Shown piece after piece: positions 8,961-18,334 of a stretch of DNA of 38,417 nucleotides. The position numbers were made by a program, and so were the translations under genes. Source of the DNA: Thioalkalivibrio sulfidiphilus (lineage in GTDB: Bacteria > Pseudomonadota > Gammaproteobacteria > Ectothiorhodospirales > Ectothiorhodospiraceae). Within the stretch, counting starts at the first letter, position 1; each line of letters opens with the position of its first letter. The DNA lies in the NCBI RefSeq assembly GCF_000377945.1, contig NZ_KB898948.1:1-38417 (forward strand), given 5' to 3'. The notes beneath the pieces are model-generated. The model ran no database searches. It saw nothing but the letters and a program-made list of their open reading frames with translations, and was not told the origin of the DNA.

Positions 8961-9977
8961 TATAAACATCGCATCCCCATAGCTGAAGAAGCGATAGCGC
9001 TCGGCCACCGCATGACGGTAGGCCTGCATCACCGGCTCAAAGCCGGCGAAGGCGGACACCAGCATCAGCAGGGTGGACTCGGGCAGATGAAAATTGGTCA
9101 CCAGGGCATCCACCACCCGGAAGGTATACCCCGGGGTGATGAACAGCCGGGTGTCACCGGAGAAGGGTTTCAGTTCCCCGTCGGCTGCCGCGGACTCCAG
9201 GCTGCGCACCGCCGTGGTCCCCACCGCCACCACCCGCCCGCCCCGGGCCCGGCAGGCGGCCACCTGGGCGCAGACCTGCGCGCTCACCTCCGTCCACTCC
9301 GCGTGCATCACGTGTTGGCTCAGGTCCTGGACCCGCACCGGCTGGAAGGTGCCCGCACCCACGTGCAGGGTCACGCTGGCGGCCTCCACGCCGCGCGCGC
9401 GGATGCGCGCCATGATGTCCGCATCGAAGTGCAGCCCCGCCGTAGGCGCCGCCACGGCCCCCGGCCGGCTGGCGAACACAGTCTGGTAACGGTCCCGGTC
9501 CTCGGCGGCATCGAGGCGGTCGATGTAGGGCGGCAGGGGCATGTGGCCGTGGCGTTCCAGCAGCTCGATCACCGACGCATCACCGGAAAATCTCAAGCTG
9601 AAGAGATCGCCCTCGCGGCCTTCCACCCTGGCCTCCAGGGCTTCCTCCAGCCACAGCACCACACCCTCCCCGGGCGACTTGCTGGCACGCACGTGGGCCA
9701 GCACCCGGTGCTCGTCCAGCACCCGCTCCACCAGCACCTCCACCCGCCCCCCGGTGTCACGCTTGACCCCCAGCAGACGGGCCGGGATCACCCGGGTATC
9801 GTTGAACACCAGCAGGTCCCCGGGGTTGAGCAGGTTCGGCAGGTCCCGGAACATACGGTCCGCGAGCGCCCCCGTATCCCGGTCCAGGCACAACAGACGG
9901 GACGCGGAACGCTCCGGCAGGGGCCGCTGGGCGATCAGTTCCGGCGGCAATTCATAATGAAAATCGCTCAAACGCAT
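8934..9977 (-). CDS. queA: S-adenosylmethionine:tRNA ribosyltransferase-isomerase QueA
   Basis: Transfers and rearranges the ribosyl group of S-adenosylmethionine onto preQ1-tRNA to make epoxyqueuosine. 347 residues from the ATG at 9977 ([20 protein letters not shown]). Conserved motifs include [60 protein letters not shown] and the closing [13 protein letters not shown]. The residues after that motif, GQLQVASG, are encoded by heptamer array C rather than a conserved tail. The open frame continues upstream through the tRNA-Leu, but that extension is not protein coding. First gene of the queA-tgt-yajC-secDF run. Confidence 0.97.
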   Translation of the reverse strand: MRLSDFHYELPPELIAQRPLPERSASRLLCLDRDTGALADRMFRDLPNLLNPGDLLVFNDTRVIPARLLGVKRDTGGRVEVLVERVLDEHRVLAHVRASKSPGEGVVLWLEEALEARVEGREGDLFSLRFSGDASVIELLERHGHMPLPPYIDRLDAAEDRDRYQTVFASRPGAVAAPTAGLHFDADIMARIRARGVEAASVTLHVGAGTFQPVRVQDLSQHVMHAEWTEVSAQVCAQVAACRARGGRVVAVGTTAVRSLESAAADGELKPFSGDTRLFITPGYTFRVVDALVTNFHLPESTLLMLVSAFAGFEPVMQAYRHAVAERYRFFSYGDAMFIGQLQVASG

Positions 9978-10037
9978 GGCGCGCGATGTTATCAGATGAT
10001 ACGGGAGGGTATTGGAGGGAAAGCGGCCCAAGTCAGT

Positions 10038-10072
10038 CCTTGCCACTCGCCACTTGAGACTTGCCACTGCGT
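10038..10072 (+). repeat. Heptamer array C2 (unit ACTYGCC)
   Basis: Five 7-bp units: CCTTGCC, ACTCGCC, ACTTGAG, ACTTGCC, ACTGCGT. It lies 4 bp past the CCA end of tRNA-Leu on that gene's 3' side. It shares its unit and the TTGAGACT junction with array C, so queA is flanked by two directly repeated arrays. Confidence 0.8.
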
Positions 10073-10076
10073 TTAT

Positions 10077-10163
10077 TGGTGCCGGGAGCGAGAATCGAAC
10101 TCGCACTCTGTTGCCAGAACCGGATTTTGAGTCCGGCGCGTCTACCAGTTCCGCCATCCCGGC
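10077..10163 (-). tRNA. tRNA-Leu(CAA)
   Basis: An 87-nt class II tRNA including encoded CCA. The acceptor stem GCCGGGA pairs with TCCCGGC. The anticodon stem CCGGA/TCCGG encloses CTCAAAA, giving anticodon CAA (reads UUG). A long variable arm and GAGTTCGATTCTC T-arm are present. Read as protein in one frame it gives the well-known false sequence [13 protein letters not shown]. Confidence 0.97.
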
Positions 10164-10239
10164 AGGGAGGCCTGAATTCAGGAGGGCCTAGTCTAATGGA
10201 ATACCACCGGGAGTAAAGCCGCATCGCATGGCGCCACCG

Positions 10240-10313
10240 GGAGCGGCGACATCGCCGCGAACAGAGGCGCCTGTCCAAGCCACGCCGTTCGGCCCGAGGT
10301 CGGGCCTCCTACG
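10240..10313. repeat. REP-type palindrome pair
   Basis: A REP-like hairpin (GGAGCGGCGACATCGCCGCG then AACAG, 10240-10264) is followed by an inverted partner (CGTTCGGCCCGAGGTCGGGC then CTCCTACG, to about 10313). Both have the layout TAGGAG or GGGAG, GC stem-loop, CGAAC. Single related copies lie at 20177-20201 and 27599-27623. Two inverted REPs make a REPIN-like doublet. Confidence 0.7.
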
Positions 10314-10314
10314 A

Positions 10315-10484
10315 ATTAACCCGAATGTTTCATGAATTCGCGCGATGATCGCGCAGGATATTGGCTGCACAGGGGATTTTCCGAGGGAGCGCCGTATCGG
10401 GCTATACGGCCGACTGAGGAAAATTCGCTGTGCGGACAACAGACAAGCGAGGGCGTGCGCAATTCATGAAACATTCGGGTTAAT
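10315..10484. mobile_element. 170-bp fold-back element with 24-bp terminal inverted repeats
   Basis: Positions 10315-10338 and 10461-10484 are perfect inverted repeats of 24 bp (outer part ATTAACCCGAATG). The interior is also roughly self-complementary (for example TGCACAGGGGATTTTCC against GGAAAATTCGCTGTG), so the whole element is one long imperfect palindrome around CGTATCGGGCTATACG. TTAA is present at both outer edges (10316-10319, 10480-10483) and could be a target duplication. It has no open frame. It looks like a MITE; its parent family is not certain. Confidence 0.75.
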
Positions 10485-10623
10485 GGCCAGGGTCTCAAAT
10501 TCATGACCACGGTCATTCCGGCGCCAGTTTCTCCGGGCAGGCTCCAGGCGGGGCACTATGCTTGAAACCATGGCGACGCCCTCCGGCTCGCCCCGCGATC
10601 ATTCTCAACCCTAGGAGCCCGTC

Positions 10624-11148
10624 ATGATCCTCAACACCCTGTCACGCCCTCTGCTGACCGTCCTGTTGCTGGCCGCAACGCTGGCCCTGACACCCGCCCT
10701 GGCCGGCGGACATGCTCAGAGCCAGGGCAAAGGCGGCTACGTCTCGCTGGAGGGCCTTCAGGAGTTCCGCGGACTGGTGGACCTGAGCCACGGGGAGCCA
10801 CGCACGGTGCTGCGCTACCTGCAACTGGTGGCGCAGATGGACGATGATCTCAAAACCATAGGACTTGAACGTCGCATCGTGGTGGCCATGCGTGGCGGTT
10901 CGGTGCGTTACCTGCGCCGTGACCGCAGCCCCATCGACCTGGCCGACCAGATCGTGGCCGAGGAGATCGCCAGGGCCATCGCGGACCTGCACGCCAGGGA
11001 CATCCGCATCGAGGCCTGCAAGGTCGCCATGGACCGCTTCGAGGTGCCCGCCGACGGCGTACTGGAGGAGGTGAACGTGGTGAACAACACCTTCATCACC
11101 CTGATCGGGTTCCAGCAGCAGGGCTATGGGATGGTGGCAATACCGTAA
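10624..11148 (+). CDS. Exported DsrE/DsrF-like protein
   Basis: 174 residues. An N-terminal signal peptide (about 1-27, LTVLLLAATLALTPALAGG) predicts a periplasmic location. The mature part resembles the DsrE/DsrF-like fold found in sulfur-oxidation and sulfur-relay proteins: VAMRGGSVRYL, then a helix, IRIEACKVAMDRFEV with Cys132 at the position often conserved in the family, and the closing GFQQQGYGMVAIP. An AGGAG ribosome site lies 7 bp before the ATG. It stands alone between a fold-back element and malQ. The single Cys suggests a persulfide or thiol role, but this is inference from the family. A heptamer array starts 2 bp after its stop. Confidence 0.7.
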   Translation: MILNTLSRPLLTVLLLAATLALTPALAGGHAQSQGKGGYVSLEGLQEFRGLVDLSHGEPRTVLRYLQLVAQMDDDLKTIGLERRIVVAMRGGSVRYLRRDRSPIDLADQIVAEEIARAIADLHARDIRIEACKVAMDRFEVPADGVLEEVNVVNNTFITLIGFQQQGYGMVAIP

Positions 11149-11150
11149 GG

Positions 11151-11244
11151 GAAGTGCAAAGGGTGAATTGGGAAGTAGGAAGTAAAGGCCTTAACTTCGC
11201 ACTTCCCAATTCACACTTCGCACTTCCTCCGCACTTCCTCCGTG
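11151..11244. repeat. Heptamer array D, inverted pair (unit GAAGTNN / ACTTCSC)
   Basis: Left side 11151-11188 carries GAAGTGC, GAATTGG, GAAGTAG and GAAGTAA units. Right side 11189-11244 carries ACTTCGC, ACTTCCC, AATTCAC, ACTTCGC and ACTTCCT, then a 10-bp-period part. 11161-11188 and 11189-11216 are inverted with 24 of 28 positions matching and almost no loop. The array begins 2 bp after the DsrE-like stop and ends 2 bp before the malQ stop, filling the convergent gap completely. Confidence 0.85.
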
Positions 11245-11246
11245 CT

Positions 11247-12734
11247 TCATGCCCGTCCGTACATCTCCACCATCCCCCGCACCTTCTCCGCCAGCCCTTC
11301 CTCGAACTGATCCCAGGAAAATCGCCAGGTCCAGTTGCCCTCGGTGGTGCCGGGGACGTTCATGCGGTGCTCGCCATCCAGGGCCAGCAGGTCCTGCAAC
11401 GGCACCACGGCGAGACGGGCCACGGAGGCCAGTGCGCTGCGCACCAGGGGCCAGGGCATGGGCTCGGCAGGCTGGCCCAGGTAGTCGAGCACGTGGGCCT
11501 GCAGGCCCGGGTTGCAGGACTCGAACCAGCCCAGGGTGGTGTCGTTGTCGTGAGTGCCGGTGTAGACCACGCAGTTTTCCACGTGATTGTGCGGCAGGTA
11601 GGGATTGTCCGGTCCGCCCTCGAAGGCGAACTGCAGGATCTTCATGCCCGGCAGGTCGAAGCCGTCGCGCAGGGCCTCCACCTCGGGGGTGATCACGCCC
11701 AGGTCCTCGGCCACCAGGGGCAGCCTGCCGAAGCGCTGTTTCAGGGCTCGGAACAGGGCCTCGCCGGGGGCCTTCACCCATTGCCCGTTGATGGCCGTGG
11801 GCTCGTCGGCGGGAATGGACCAGAAGGCCTCGAAGCCGCGGAAATGGTCGATGCGGATCAGGTCCACCAGTTCCAGCTGGGCGGCGATGCGTTCGATCCA
11901 CCACTGGAATCCGTCAGCCTCCATGGGCGCCCAGTCATAGTGGGGATTGCCCCAGCGCTGGCCGGTCTCGGAGAAGTAGTCCGGGGGCACGCCCGCGACG
12001 CTCACCGGCTGGCCGTCATGGTCTAGGTCGAACAGGTGGCGGTGGGCCCAGACATCGGCGCTGTCATGGGCCACGAAGATGGGCATGTCGCCGAACAGCA
12101 GGATGCCCCGCTCCCGGGCGGCCTGCCTGAGCTGCCCCCACTGGCGGTAGAACACGAACTGGTCGAAGCGGTACTGATCCAGCACCTCATCCAGCCGTTC
12201 CCGGGTCTGGCGAATCGCGCCCAGGTGCCGGTCGCGTAGGGGTTCTTCCCAGGCCCACCAGGGGGTGCCGCCGTGCTCCTGTTTCAGCGCCAGGTACAGG
12301 GCGTAATCCTCCAGCCAGTGACCGTGGCGCTGGATGAACTCCCGATATAACTCGCGCTCGGCATCCGTGGCGCGGGCCAGAAAACCCTCACGTGCCAGGC
12401 GCAGGGGCTCGCAATGGAACGGGTTGCGTCGGCCCCGGCTCTCCGCCACCGCGTCCAGCCAGCCCCAGTCCACCAGGGAACGCTGGCAGATGAGGTCAAT
12501 GTTGCCGGCATTCACCGACATGCACTGGTAAGGGGAGCCGCCGTCGTGGGGCTGGGACAGGGGCAGCATCTGCCAGACGCTCATGCCGCTGGCAGCGAGG
12601 AACTCCAGGAAACGCAGGGCATCCGGGCCCAGGGTGCCCACATCGCCCGGACCCGGCAGGGAGGTGGGATGGAGCAGCACGCCGGCGCGACGCCGGTCCA
12701 GCGGTGAGCGGCCTTCACTGGGTTCCTGTGACAC
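11247..12734 (-). CDS. malQ: 4-alpha-glucanotransferase (amylomaltase) MalQ
   Basis: GH77 enzyme that transfers maltosyl and longer alpha-1,4-glucan segments between chains. 495 residues, the usual compact bacterial length. The start region RAGVLLHPTSLPGPGDVGTLG is diagnostic. Catalytic motifs are IRIDHFRGFEAFWSIP (nucleophile Asp, about residue 295), LVAEDLGVITPEV (acid/base Glu) and YTGTHDNDTTLGWF. The start is GTG directly after a near-perfect AAGGAGGT ribosome site (12738-12745). It is the last gene of the minus-strand glgC, GH57, malQ run, 40 bp after the GH57 gene. Confidence 0.96.
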   Translation of the reverse strand: MSQEPSEGRSPLDRRRAGVLLHPTSLPGPGDVGTLGPDALRFLEFLAASGMSVWQMLPLSQPHDGGSPYQCMSVNAGNIDLICQRSLVDWGWLDAVAESRGRRNPFHCEPLRLAREGFLARATDAERELYREFIQRHGHWLEDYALYLALKQEHGGTPWWAWEEPLRDRHLGAIRQTRERLDEVLDQYRFDQFVFYRQWGQLRQAARERGILLFGDMPIFVAHDSADVWAHRHLFDLDHDGQPVSVAGVPPDYFSETGQRWGNPHYDWAPMEADGFQWWIERIAAQLELVDLIRIDHFRGFEAFWSIPADEPTAINGQWVKAPGEALFRALKQRFGRLPLVAEDLGVITPEVEALRDGFDLPGMKILQFAFEGGPDNPYLPHNHVENCVVYTGTHDNDTTLGWFESCNPGLQAHVLDYLGQPAEPMPWPLVRSALASVARLAVVPLQDLLALDGEHRMNVPGTTEGNWTWRFSWDQFEEGLAEKVRGMVEMYGRA

Positions 12735-12774
12735 ACGACCTCCTTAAGTGGTGAACATCCGTTCCTTGAATGTC

Positions 12775-14508
12775 TCATTGATGATCTTCGCTGCCCCGGC
12801 GCATGGTGCCGCCCGCAGCGGGATGGCCGCCGCCATGGGTGAATACCCGGGACAGGACCTCGGGCACCGGCTCGCCCATGAGTTCGTAGAGCACCGCCAG
12901 GTGATGCCGGTAGAGCCGCTCGAAATCGCTCACCGCGACGGCCGGGTTGTAATCGCCGAACCACCAGCACCAGTCGGAGCCCTCGCAGATGGCCAGCTGC
13001 TCCAGGGCAAGTTCCAGATGTTCACCGCCCAGGCGCCCGTCGCGGATCGCCTTGTCCAGGTGCTGCTTGGCCTCGATCAGCAGTTCCCAGCCCCGGTTCT
13101 TGTCCTTGTCGCCGATCCAGGTGGAGAAGGTGCCATACACCCAGCTGCCGGCCACCAGCCTGGACAGGCTGCGGGGTTGCGGGATGGCCTGCACGCAGTC
13201 GGCGAAGGTGGTCATCTCGATGAGCGGATGATCCGACAGACGCGCGTACAGGGCGTTCAGGAAATGATAGCCGTTGGCGGGGTAATACTCCCAGGCATTC
13301 TCGCCGTCCAGGATCACGGAGACCACGGTGTCCGCATCAACACCCCGTGCGGCGATGGTCTCCAGGTGATGCACGAATTCGCCTACCGCATCGTCCGCGT
13401 GCCAGTCCGCGTACTTGAAACCGATGGCATCCGAGAGGCCATCGTCGCGGAAGAAACAGGTAGTGTCCGTCTTCTCCACCCGGTAGGGCCGGTGCAGCCA
13501 GCGGCGGTCCTCGCCCTCCTCCAGGGCCCCGGCCTCGCGCAGGCTGTTGGCCAGCACCGTCTCGCCGCTGGCGGTCCAGCGGATGCCGTGCTCGGAGAGC
13601 AGGCGCACCGTAGCGGTGCTCAGCCCGCCCTCCGAGGGCCAGCAACCCAGGGGCTTGCGGCCGAAATGATGCTCGAAGACCGCCATGCCCCGATCCAGAT
13701 GCCAGCGTACCCGTTCCTCGCCCCCCGGATAGGCCTTGGCGGCGGGCAGGGGGGCCTCGGGCAGGGCCTCCCGGGCGGCGCGCAGGTCCAGCAGCAGGGG
13801 CACGATGGGATGGGCGTAGGGGCTGAAGGCCAGTTCCACCCGCCCCGCCTCCGCCAGCCTGCGGTAGCGGGGCAGGACCGATGCCAGGATCTCGCCGATC
13901 ACCGTGAGCAGGGTGCGGCGGTCATGCAGATCAAACCCCCGCCCCTTTTCCATCAGGGCGCACACACGCCCGTCTTCCCGGCGCACCGTCTCACCCAGCC
14001 ACGCCAAGTGGTACCAGGTAACCAGGTCGGCAAAAAAGCCCTCGGACTGGTAGGCTAGCCCCGCCGGATGCTCCCGCAGCCAGTGCACCATCTGGGTGAG
14101 CATACGGTAGTCGGGATAGGGTTCGATCAGGTGTTTCTGGTTGGCCTTGAGACAGGCCTCGGCAAGCTGCAGGCGCTCGGCCTCGCCTGCGGGCGGGGTC
14201 TCGGCGGCGAGCGCCGCGAGCAGCGGGTCACGGATCCCGGCGCCATGATCGAGGTTGTCACGCACCTGCCGGGCGTAGTCGTCGATCTGTTCCAGCAGCA
14301 CCGGGGCAAAGTTGACCACCACCCGCGCGCCGGGGGCCGACTCCAGGTGGGCGACCATGTCCACGTAGTCCTTGATGGCGTGCAGGTAGGTCCACGGCAG
14401 GGCGTAGCGACGTGCCTGCACGTCCCGGTACTGGGGCTGGTGCATGTGCCAGCACAGCACCACCCTGAGCGGCGCGGGCTTGCCTCCCCGCGCGCGCTCA
14501 GCGCACAT
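12775..14508 (-). CDS. Glycoside hydrolase family 57 protein
   Basis: 577 residues of the GH57 family, which includes alpha-amylase-like, 4-alpha-glucanotransferase and branching enzymes. The family N-terminus is [14 protein letters not shown] (His21, His23). The nucleophile region is [11 protein letters not shown] (Glu293) and the acid/base region [16 protein letters not shown] (Asp401). Its ATG overlaps the glgC stop (ATGTGCGCTGA), so it is translationally coupled to ADP-glucose synthesis, and malQ follows. This places it in glycogen or maltodextrin metabolism. The sequence alone does not show whether it hydrolyses, transfers or branches. A GH13 branching enzyme (glgB) is already present across the divergent gap. 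Confidence 0.9.
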   Translation of the reverse strand: MCAERARGGKPAPLRVVLCWHMHQPQYRDVQARRYALPWTYLHAIKDYVDMVAHLESAPGARVVVNFAPVLLEQIDDYARQVRDNLDHGAGIRDPLLAALAAETPPAGEAERLQLAEACLKANQKHLIEPYPDYRMLTQMVHWLREHPAGLAYQSEGFFADLVTWYHLAWLGETVRREDGRVCALMEKGRGFDLHDRRTLLTVIGEILASVLPRYRRLAEAGRVELAFSPYAHPIVPLLLDLRAAREALPEAPLPAAKAYPGGEERVRWHLDRGMAVFEHHFGRKPLGCWPSEGGLSTATVRLLSEHGIRWTASGETVLANSLREAGALEEGEDRRWLHRPYRVEKTDTTCFFRDDGLSDAIGFKYADWHADDAVGEFVHHLETIAARGVDADTVVSVILDGENAWEYYPANGYHFLNALYARLSDHPLIEMTTFADCVQAIPQPRSLSRLVAGSWVYGTFSTWIGDKDKNRGWELLIEAKQHLDKAIRDGRLGGEHLELALEQLAICEGSDWCWWFGDYNPAVAVSDFERLYRHHLAVLYELMGEPVPEVLSRVFTHGGGHPAAGGTMRRGSEDHQ

Positions 14509-15763
14509 AGCGTGCGGCGTTGCCGAGCATCTCCGGGGTCACCACCACCACGCCGCCGGGGGAGACGTAGAAGCGACGGGCATCTTCTTCCGGGTCCTCG
14601 CCGATGACCGTGCCCTCGGGGATCCGGCAGCCCTTGTCGATCACCGCCTTGTGGATGCGGCAGTAACGGCCCACCTCCACGTTGGGCAGCACTACGGAGT
14701 CTTGCACCTCGGCGTAGGAGTTCACGATGACATTGGAGAACAACAGGGAGTGACGCACCAGGGAGCCGGAGATGATGCAGCCGCCCGAGACCATGGAATC
14801 CACGGCCATGCCACGGCGGTCCTCGTCGTCGAACACGAACTTGGCCGGCGGCAGCTGCTCCTGGTAGGTCCAGATGGGCCAGTCCATGTCGTAGAGGTTG
14901 AGTTCCGGGGTGACGCCGATCAGCTCCAGGTTCGAGGCCCAGTAGGCGTCGATGGTCCCCACGTCCCGCCAGTAGGCCTGGGTGCCGGTCTGGGTGTCGC
15001 GGAAAGGATAGGCCATCACCCGGTAGCGCTGGATCACGCTGGGGATGATGTCCTTGCCGAAGTCGTGGCTGGAGCCCGGGGTATCGGCGTCCTTGATCAG
15101 CTGCTCGAACAGGAACTGGGTGTTGAACACGTAGATGCCCATGGAGGCCAGCGCCGTATCCGGGCGGCCCGGCATGGGCGCCGGATTCTCCGGCTTCTCG
15201 GCGAACTGGCGCACACGGCCGTCCGCGTCCACCGCCATCACGCCGAAGGCCCTGGCGGCATCCAATCCCACCTCCAGGCAGCCCACGGTCATGTCCGCGC
15301 CGGACTCCACGTGGTAGGCGATCATGTCGCCGTAGTCCATCTTGTAGATGTGGTCGCCAGCCAGGATGAGCACGTAGCTGGGCTCGTGCTGGCGGATGAT
15401 GTCCAGGTTCTGGTAGACCGCGTCCGCGGTGCCCTCGTACCAGGAGGTCTCGATGCGCTGCTGGGCCGGCAGCAGTTCGATGAACTCGCCGAACTCGCCG
15501 CGCAGGAAGCCCCAGCCCCGCTGGATGTGCTGGATCAGGGAGTGGGCCTTGTACTGGGTCAGCACGCCCACCTGGCGGATGCCCGAATTGATGCAGTTGG
15601 AGAGCGGGAAATCGATGATGCGGAACTTGCCACCGAAAGGCACCGCGGGCTTGGCGCGCCACATGGTCAGCTGCTTGAGACGGGAGCCGCGGCCGCCTGC
15701 AAGGATCAGGGCCAGGGTGTCCCGGGTGATGCGACTGACGAAACGCTGGGACTGGGGTTTCAT
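14498..15763 (-). CDS. glgC: Glucose-1-phosphate adenylyltransferase GlgC
   Basis: Makes ADP-glucose, the donor for glycogen synthesis; usually allosterically controlled. From the ATG at 15763 it has 421 residues. It opens [20 protein letters not shown], then the nucleotide-binding [20 protein letters not shown]. Other hallmarks are [35 protein letters not shown], the glucose-1-P site region FAEKPENP, and [16 protein letters not shown]-terminal beta-helix follows. An upstream ATG at 15796 is possible, but AAAGGAG at 15776-15782 favours 15763. It is divergent from glgB and overlaps the GH57 gene by 11 bp. Confidence 0.96.
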   Translation of the reverse strand: MKPQSQRFVSRITRDTLALILAGGRGSRLKQLTMWRAKPAVPFGGKFRIIDFPLSNCINSGIRQVGVLTQYKAHSLIQHIQRGWGFLRGEFGEFIELLPAQQRIETSWYEGTADAVYQNLDIIRQHEPSYVLILAGDHIYKMDYGDMIAYHVESGADMTVGCLEVGLDAARAFGVMAVDADGRVRQFAEKPENPAPMPGRPDTALASMGIYVFNTQFLFEQLIKDADTPGSSHDFGKDIIPSVIQRYRVMAYPFRDTQTGTQAYWRDVGTIDAYWASNLELIGVTPELNLYDMDWPIWTYQEQLPPAKFVFDDEDRRGMAVDSMVSGGCIISGSLVRHSLLFSNVIVNSYAEVQDSVVLPNVEVGRYCRIHKAVIDKGCRIPEGTVIGEDPEEDARRFYVSPGGVVVVTPEMLGNAARYVR

Positions 15764-15930
15764 GCCTCTTCGATGCTCCTTTGAGTGAGCCGGCATCTTG
15801 TCATCGTCGACATGCTAAGCTGACGACATGAACGAGCCAGAACGGCCGGTGCGTGATTGCGCATGATGCACATCCTTTTTTGCGATTCTATTACATTTGA
15901 CACGAGACGACAGGGTCCTTGGGAGTGAAC

Positions 15931-18108
15931 ATGAAGGTTCAGGAAAAGGCCATGATCCCATCAGAGATCAGAAGAATTCTTGATGCCCGTCATCATGATC
16001 CCTTTTCGGTCCTGGGGCGCCACGAGATCGACGGCGAGATCCTGGTGCGCAGCTTCCTGCCCCAGGCCGCCGAGGCCTGGGTGGTGGAGGCCGGTGACGC
16101 CCCCATGACACGCCTGGAGGGCACGGACCTGTTCGAGTGGCGCGGCGATGCCCTGCCCCGCCCCTACCGTATCCGCTGGAGCGATGGCCACGGCCACGAA
16201 CATGTGGCCTGGGACCCCTACGGCTTCGATCCCCTGCTCTCCGACTTCGACATCCACCTGTTCAACGAGGGTCGTCACTGGCATGCCTGGCGCCTCATGG
16301 GGGCCCATGTTCAGTCCGTGGGCGAGGTGGACGGCGTGCGCTTCACCGTCTGGGCCCCCGGCGCGGAACGGGTCAGCGTGGTGGGCGACTTCAACCGCTG
16401 GGACGGACGCTGCCACCCCATGCGGGTGCGCGGCGGCAGCGGCATCTGGGAGCTGTTCATCCCGGGGCTCGAACCCGGCTGCCTGTACAAGTATGAGATC
16501 CGCAACCGCGACAGCGGCGAGGTCATGGTCAAGACCGACCCCTACGGCCAGCACTTCGAACTGCGCCCCAAGACCGCCGGCGTGGTGCCCGCCCCCGCCG
16601 ACTACGACTGGCACGACGGCGAGTGGCTTGCCCGACGCCACGGGGAGGGCTGGCTGCACCGCCCCATGTCCATCTACGAGGTGCACCTGGGTTCCTGGCG
16701 GCGGGGACCGGAAGGGGAGTTTCTCGGCTATCGTGAACTGGCCCATGCCCTTGTGGACTACGTGAAGCGGCTCGGGTTCACCCACATCGAACTGCTGCCC
16801 GTCACCGAGCACCCCTTCGACGCCTCCTGGGGCTACCAGACCACCGGCTATTACGCCCCCACCAGCCGCTTCGGCACCCCCGAGGACTTCCGCTACTTCG
16901 TCGATCACTGTCACGCCAACGACATCGGCGTGATCCTGGACTGGGCCCCCGGGCACTTCCCCAAGGACCGCCACGCCCTGGCCCGCTTCGACGGTACGGC
17001 CCTGTATGAACACGAGGACCCGCGCAAGGGCGAGCACCGGGACTGGGGCACCCTGATCTTCAACTACGGCCGCAACGAGGTACGCAACTTCCTGGTCTCC
17101 AGCGCCCTGTACTGGGTGGAGGAGTTCCACATCGACGGCCTGCGGGTGGACGCGGTGGCCTCCATGCTCTACCTGGACTACTCCCGCGAACCCGGCGACT
17201 GGGAGCCCAACCGCTACGGCGGCAACGAGAACCTGGAGGCCATCGACTTCATCCGGGAACTGAACAACGTGGTGCAGGGCCAGCACCCCGGCGCCCTGAT
17301 CATCGCCGAGGAATCCACCTCCTGGCCCCAGGTCACCCGTCCCACCTGGCTGGGGGGCCTGGGCTTCTCCATGAAGTGGAACATGGGCTGGATGCACGAC
17401 ACCCTGGAGTACTTCAAGAAGGACCCCATCCACCGCCACTACCACCACGACCAGCTCACCTTCGGCCTGCTGTACGCCTTCACGGAGAACTTCGTCCTGC
17501 CCTTCTCCCACGACGAGGTGGTGCACGGCAAACGCTCCCTGCTCTACCGCATGCCCGGCGACGAGTGGCAGCGCTTCGCCAACCTGCGCCTGCTGTACAC
17601 CTACATGTGGGCCTACCCCGGCAAGAAGCTACTGTTCATGGGCGGCGAGTTCGGCCAGGGGGATGAATGGGATGCCGCCAACCAGCTGGACTGGTACGTG
17701 CTCGACTACCCCCTGCACCAGGGCATGCAGCACCTGGTGGGCGACCTCAACCGTCTGTACCGTGACCACCCCGCCCTGCACCAGCACGACTTCGACTGGC
17801 AGGGCTTCGAGTGGATCGATTGCCACGACGCCGCCCAGTCGGTGCTGAGCTTCCTGCGCAAGAATGGCGATGAACTGATGGTGGTGGCCCTGAGCTTCAC
17901 CCCCGTGCCCCGGGAGGGCTACCGCCTGGGCGTGCCCCGCCCCGGACGCTACGAGGTGGTCCTCAATTCAGACTCCAGCCACTACGGCGGCAGCAACCTG
18001 GGCCAGCCCGCCGCCCAGAGCGAGGACATCCCCTGGATGGGCCACCCCCACTCCATCGTCCTGACCCTGCCGCCGCTGGGGGGGCTGATCCTGCGGCACA
18101 GCGGCTGA
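15931..18108 (+). CDS. glgB: 1,4-alpha-glucan branching enzyme GlgB
   Basis: GH13 enzyme that cuts an alpha-1,4 chain and reattaches it through alpha-1,6 links. 725 residues, like the E. coli enzyme. It has two N-terminal modules ([32 protein letters not shown]), then the barrel with catalytic Asp407 ([12 protein letters not shown]), Glu460 ([10 protein letters not shown]) and Asp528 ([12 protein letters not shown]), each two positions after the E. coli residues. The ATG at 15931 is chosen over the in-frame TTG at 15919 because GGGAG (15921-15925) is correctly placed for it. It is divergent from glgC across a gap of about 170 bp that presumably carries both promoters. Confidence 0.98.
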   Translation: MKVQEKAMIPSEIRRILDARHHDPFSVLGRHEIDGEILVRSFLPQAAEAWVVEAGDAPMTRLEGTDLFEWRGDALPRPYRIRWSDGHGHEHVAWDPYGFDPLLSDFDIHLFNEGRHWHAWRLMGAHVQSVGEVDGVRFTVWAPGAERVSVVGDFNRWDGRCHPMRVRGGSGIWELFIPGLEPGCLYKYEIRNRDSGEVMVKTDPYGQHFELRPKTAGVVPAPADYDWHDGEWLARRHGEGWLHRPMSIYEVHLGSWRRGPEGEFLGYRELAHALVDYVKRLGFTHIELLPVTEHPFDASWGYQTTGYYAPTSRFGTPEDFRYFVDHCHANDIGVILDWAPGHFPKDRHALARFDGTALYEHEDPRKGEHRDWGTLIFNYGRNEVRNFLVSSALYWVEEFHIDGLRVDAVASMLYLDYSREPGDWEPNRYGGNENLEAIDFIRELNNVVQGQHPGALIIAEESTSWPQVTRPTWLGGLGFSMKWNMGWMHDTLEYFKKDPIHRHYHHDQLTFGLLYAFTENFVLPFSHDEVVHGKRSLLYRMPGDEWQRFANLRLLYTYMWAYPGKKLLFMGGEFGQGDEWDAANQLDWYVLDYPLHQGMQHLVGDLNRLYRDHPALHQHDFDWQGFEWIDCHDAAQSVLSFLRKNGDELMVVALSFTPVPREGYRLGVPRPGRYEVVLNSDSSHYGGSNLGQPAAQSEDIPWMGHPHSIVLTLPPLGGLILRHSG

Positions 18109-18289
18109 CGCGATATTCACCCCGGGCCTGGCGGAAGGCTTCTGACCTGCATTCTCACCCAAAGGGCTGAGCCCTGCAGGGTATGGGTTTTGCCGGAGCC
18201 CGGCCCTACGGTAGAACGCATGCACCACAACCGCAGACGGACACAGCCCACAGATAGGGGTCGAGAAGGAGTAACCCTCCCCGCCCTCC

Positions 18290-18322
18290 GAACCGTGCGT
18301 GCGGTTCTCCCGCACACGGCTC
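18290..18322 (-). ncRNA. Group II intron domain V
   Basis: Catalytic core hairpin. GAGCCGTGTGCGG and CCGCACGCACGGTTC pair around a GAGA tetraloop, with the usual bulge. About 33 nt, placed 36 nt before the intron 3' end. Confidence 0.9.
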
Positions 18323-18334
18323 TCCAGTCGGTGG

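Noticed and set aside
9978-10157. N-terminal extension of queA beginning [15 protein letters not shown]
   Set aside because: This is tRNA-Leu(CAA) and a heptamer array read as protein; the family start is [10 protein letters not shown] at 9977.
14127-15662. 511-codon minus-strand frame across glgC and the GH57 gene
   Set aside because: Same-strand out-of-frame shadow, Pro/Arg/Gly-rich, overlapping two well-supported genes.
15919-15930. TTG start adding four residues to GlgB
   Set aside because: The ribosome site GGGAG overlaps these codons and is correctly spaced for the ATG at 15931.
15961-17526. 521-codon minus-strand open frame inside glgB
   Set aside because: Antisense shadow; no domain, and glgB has all catalytic residues.
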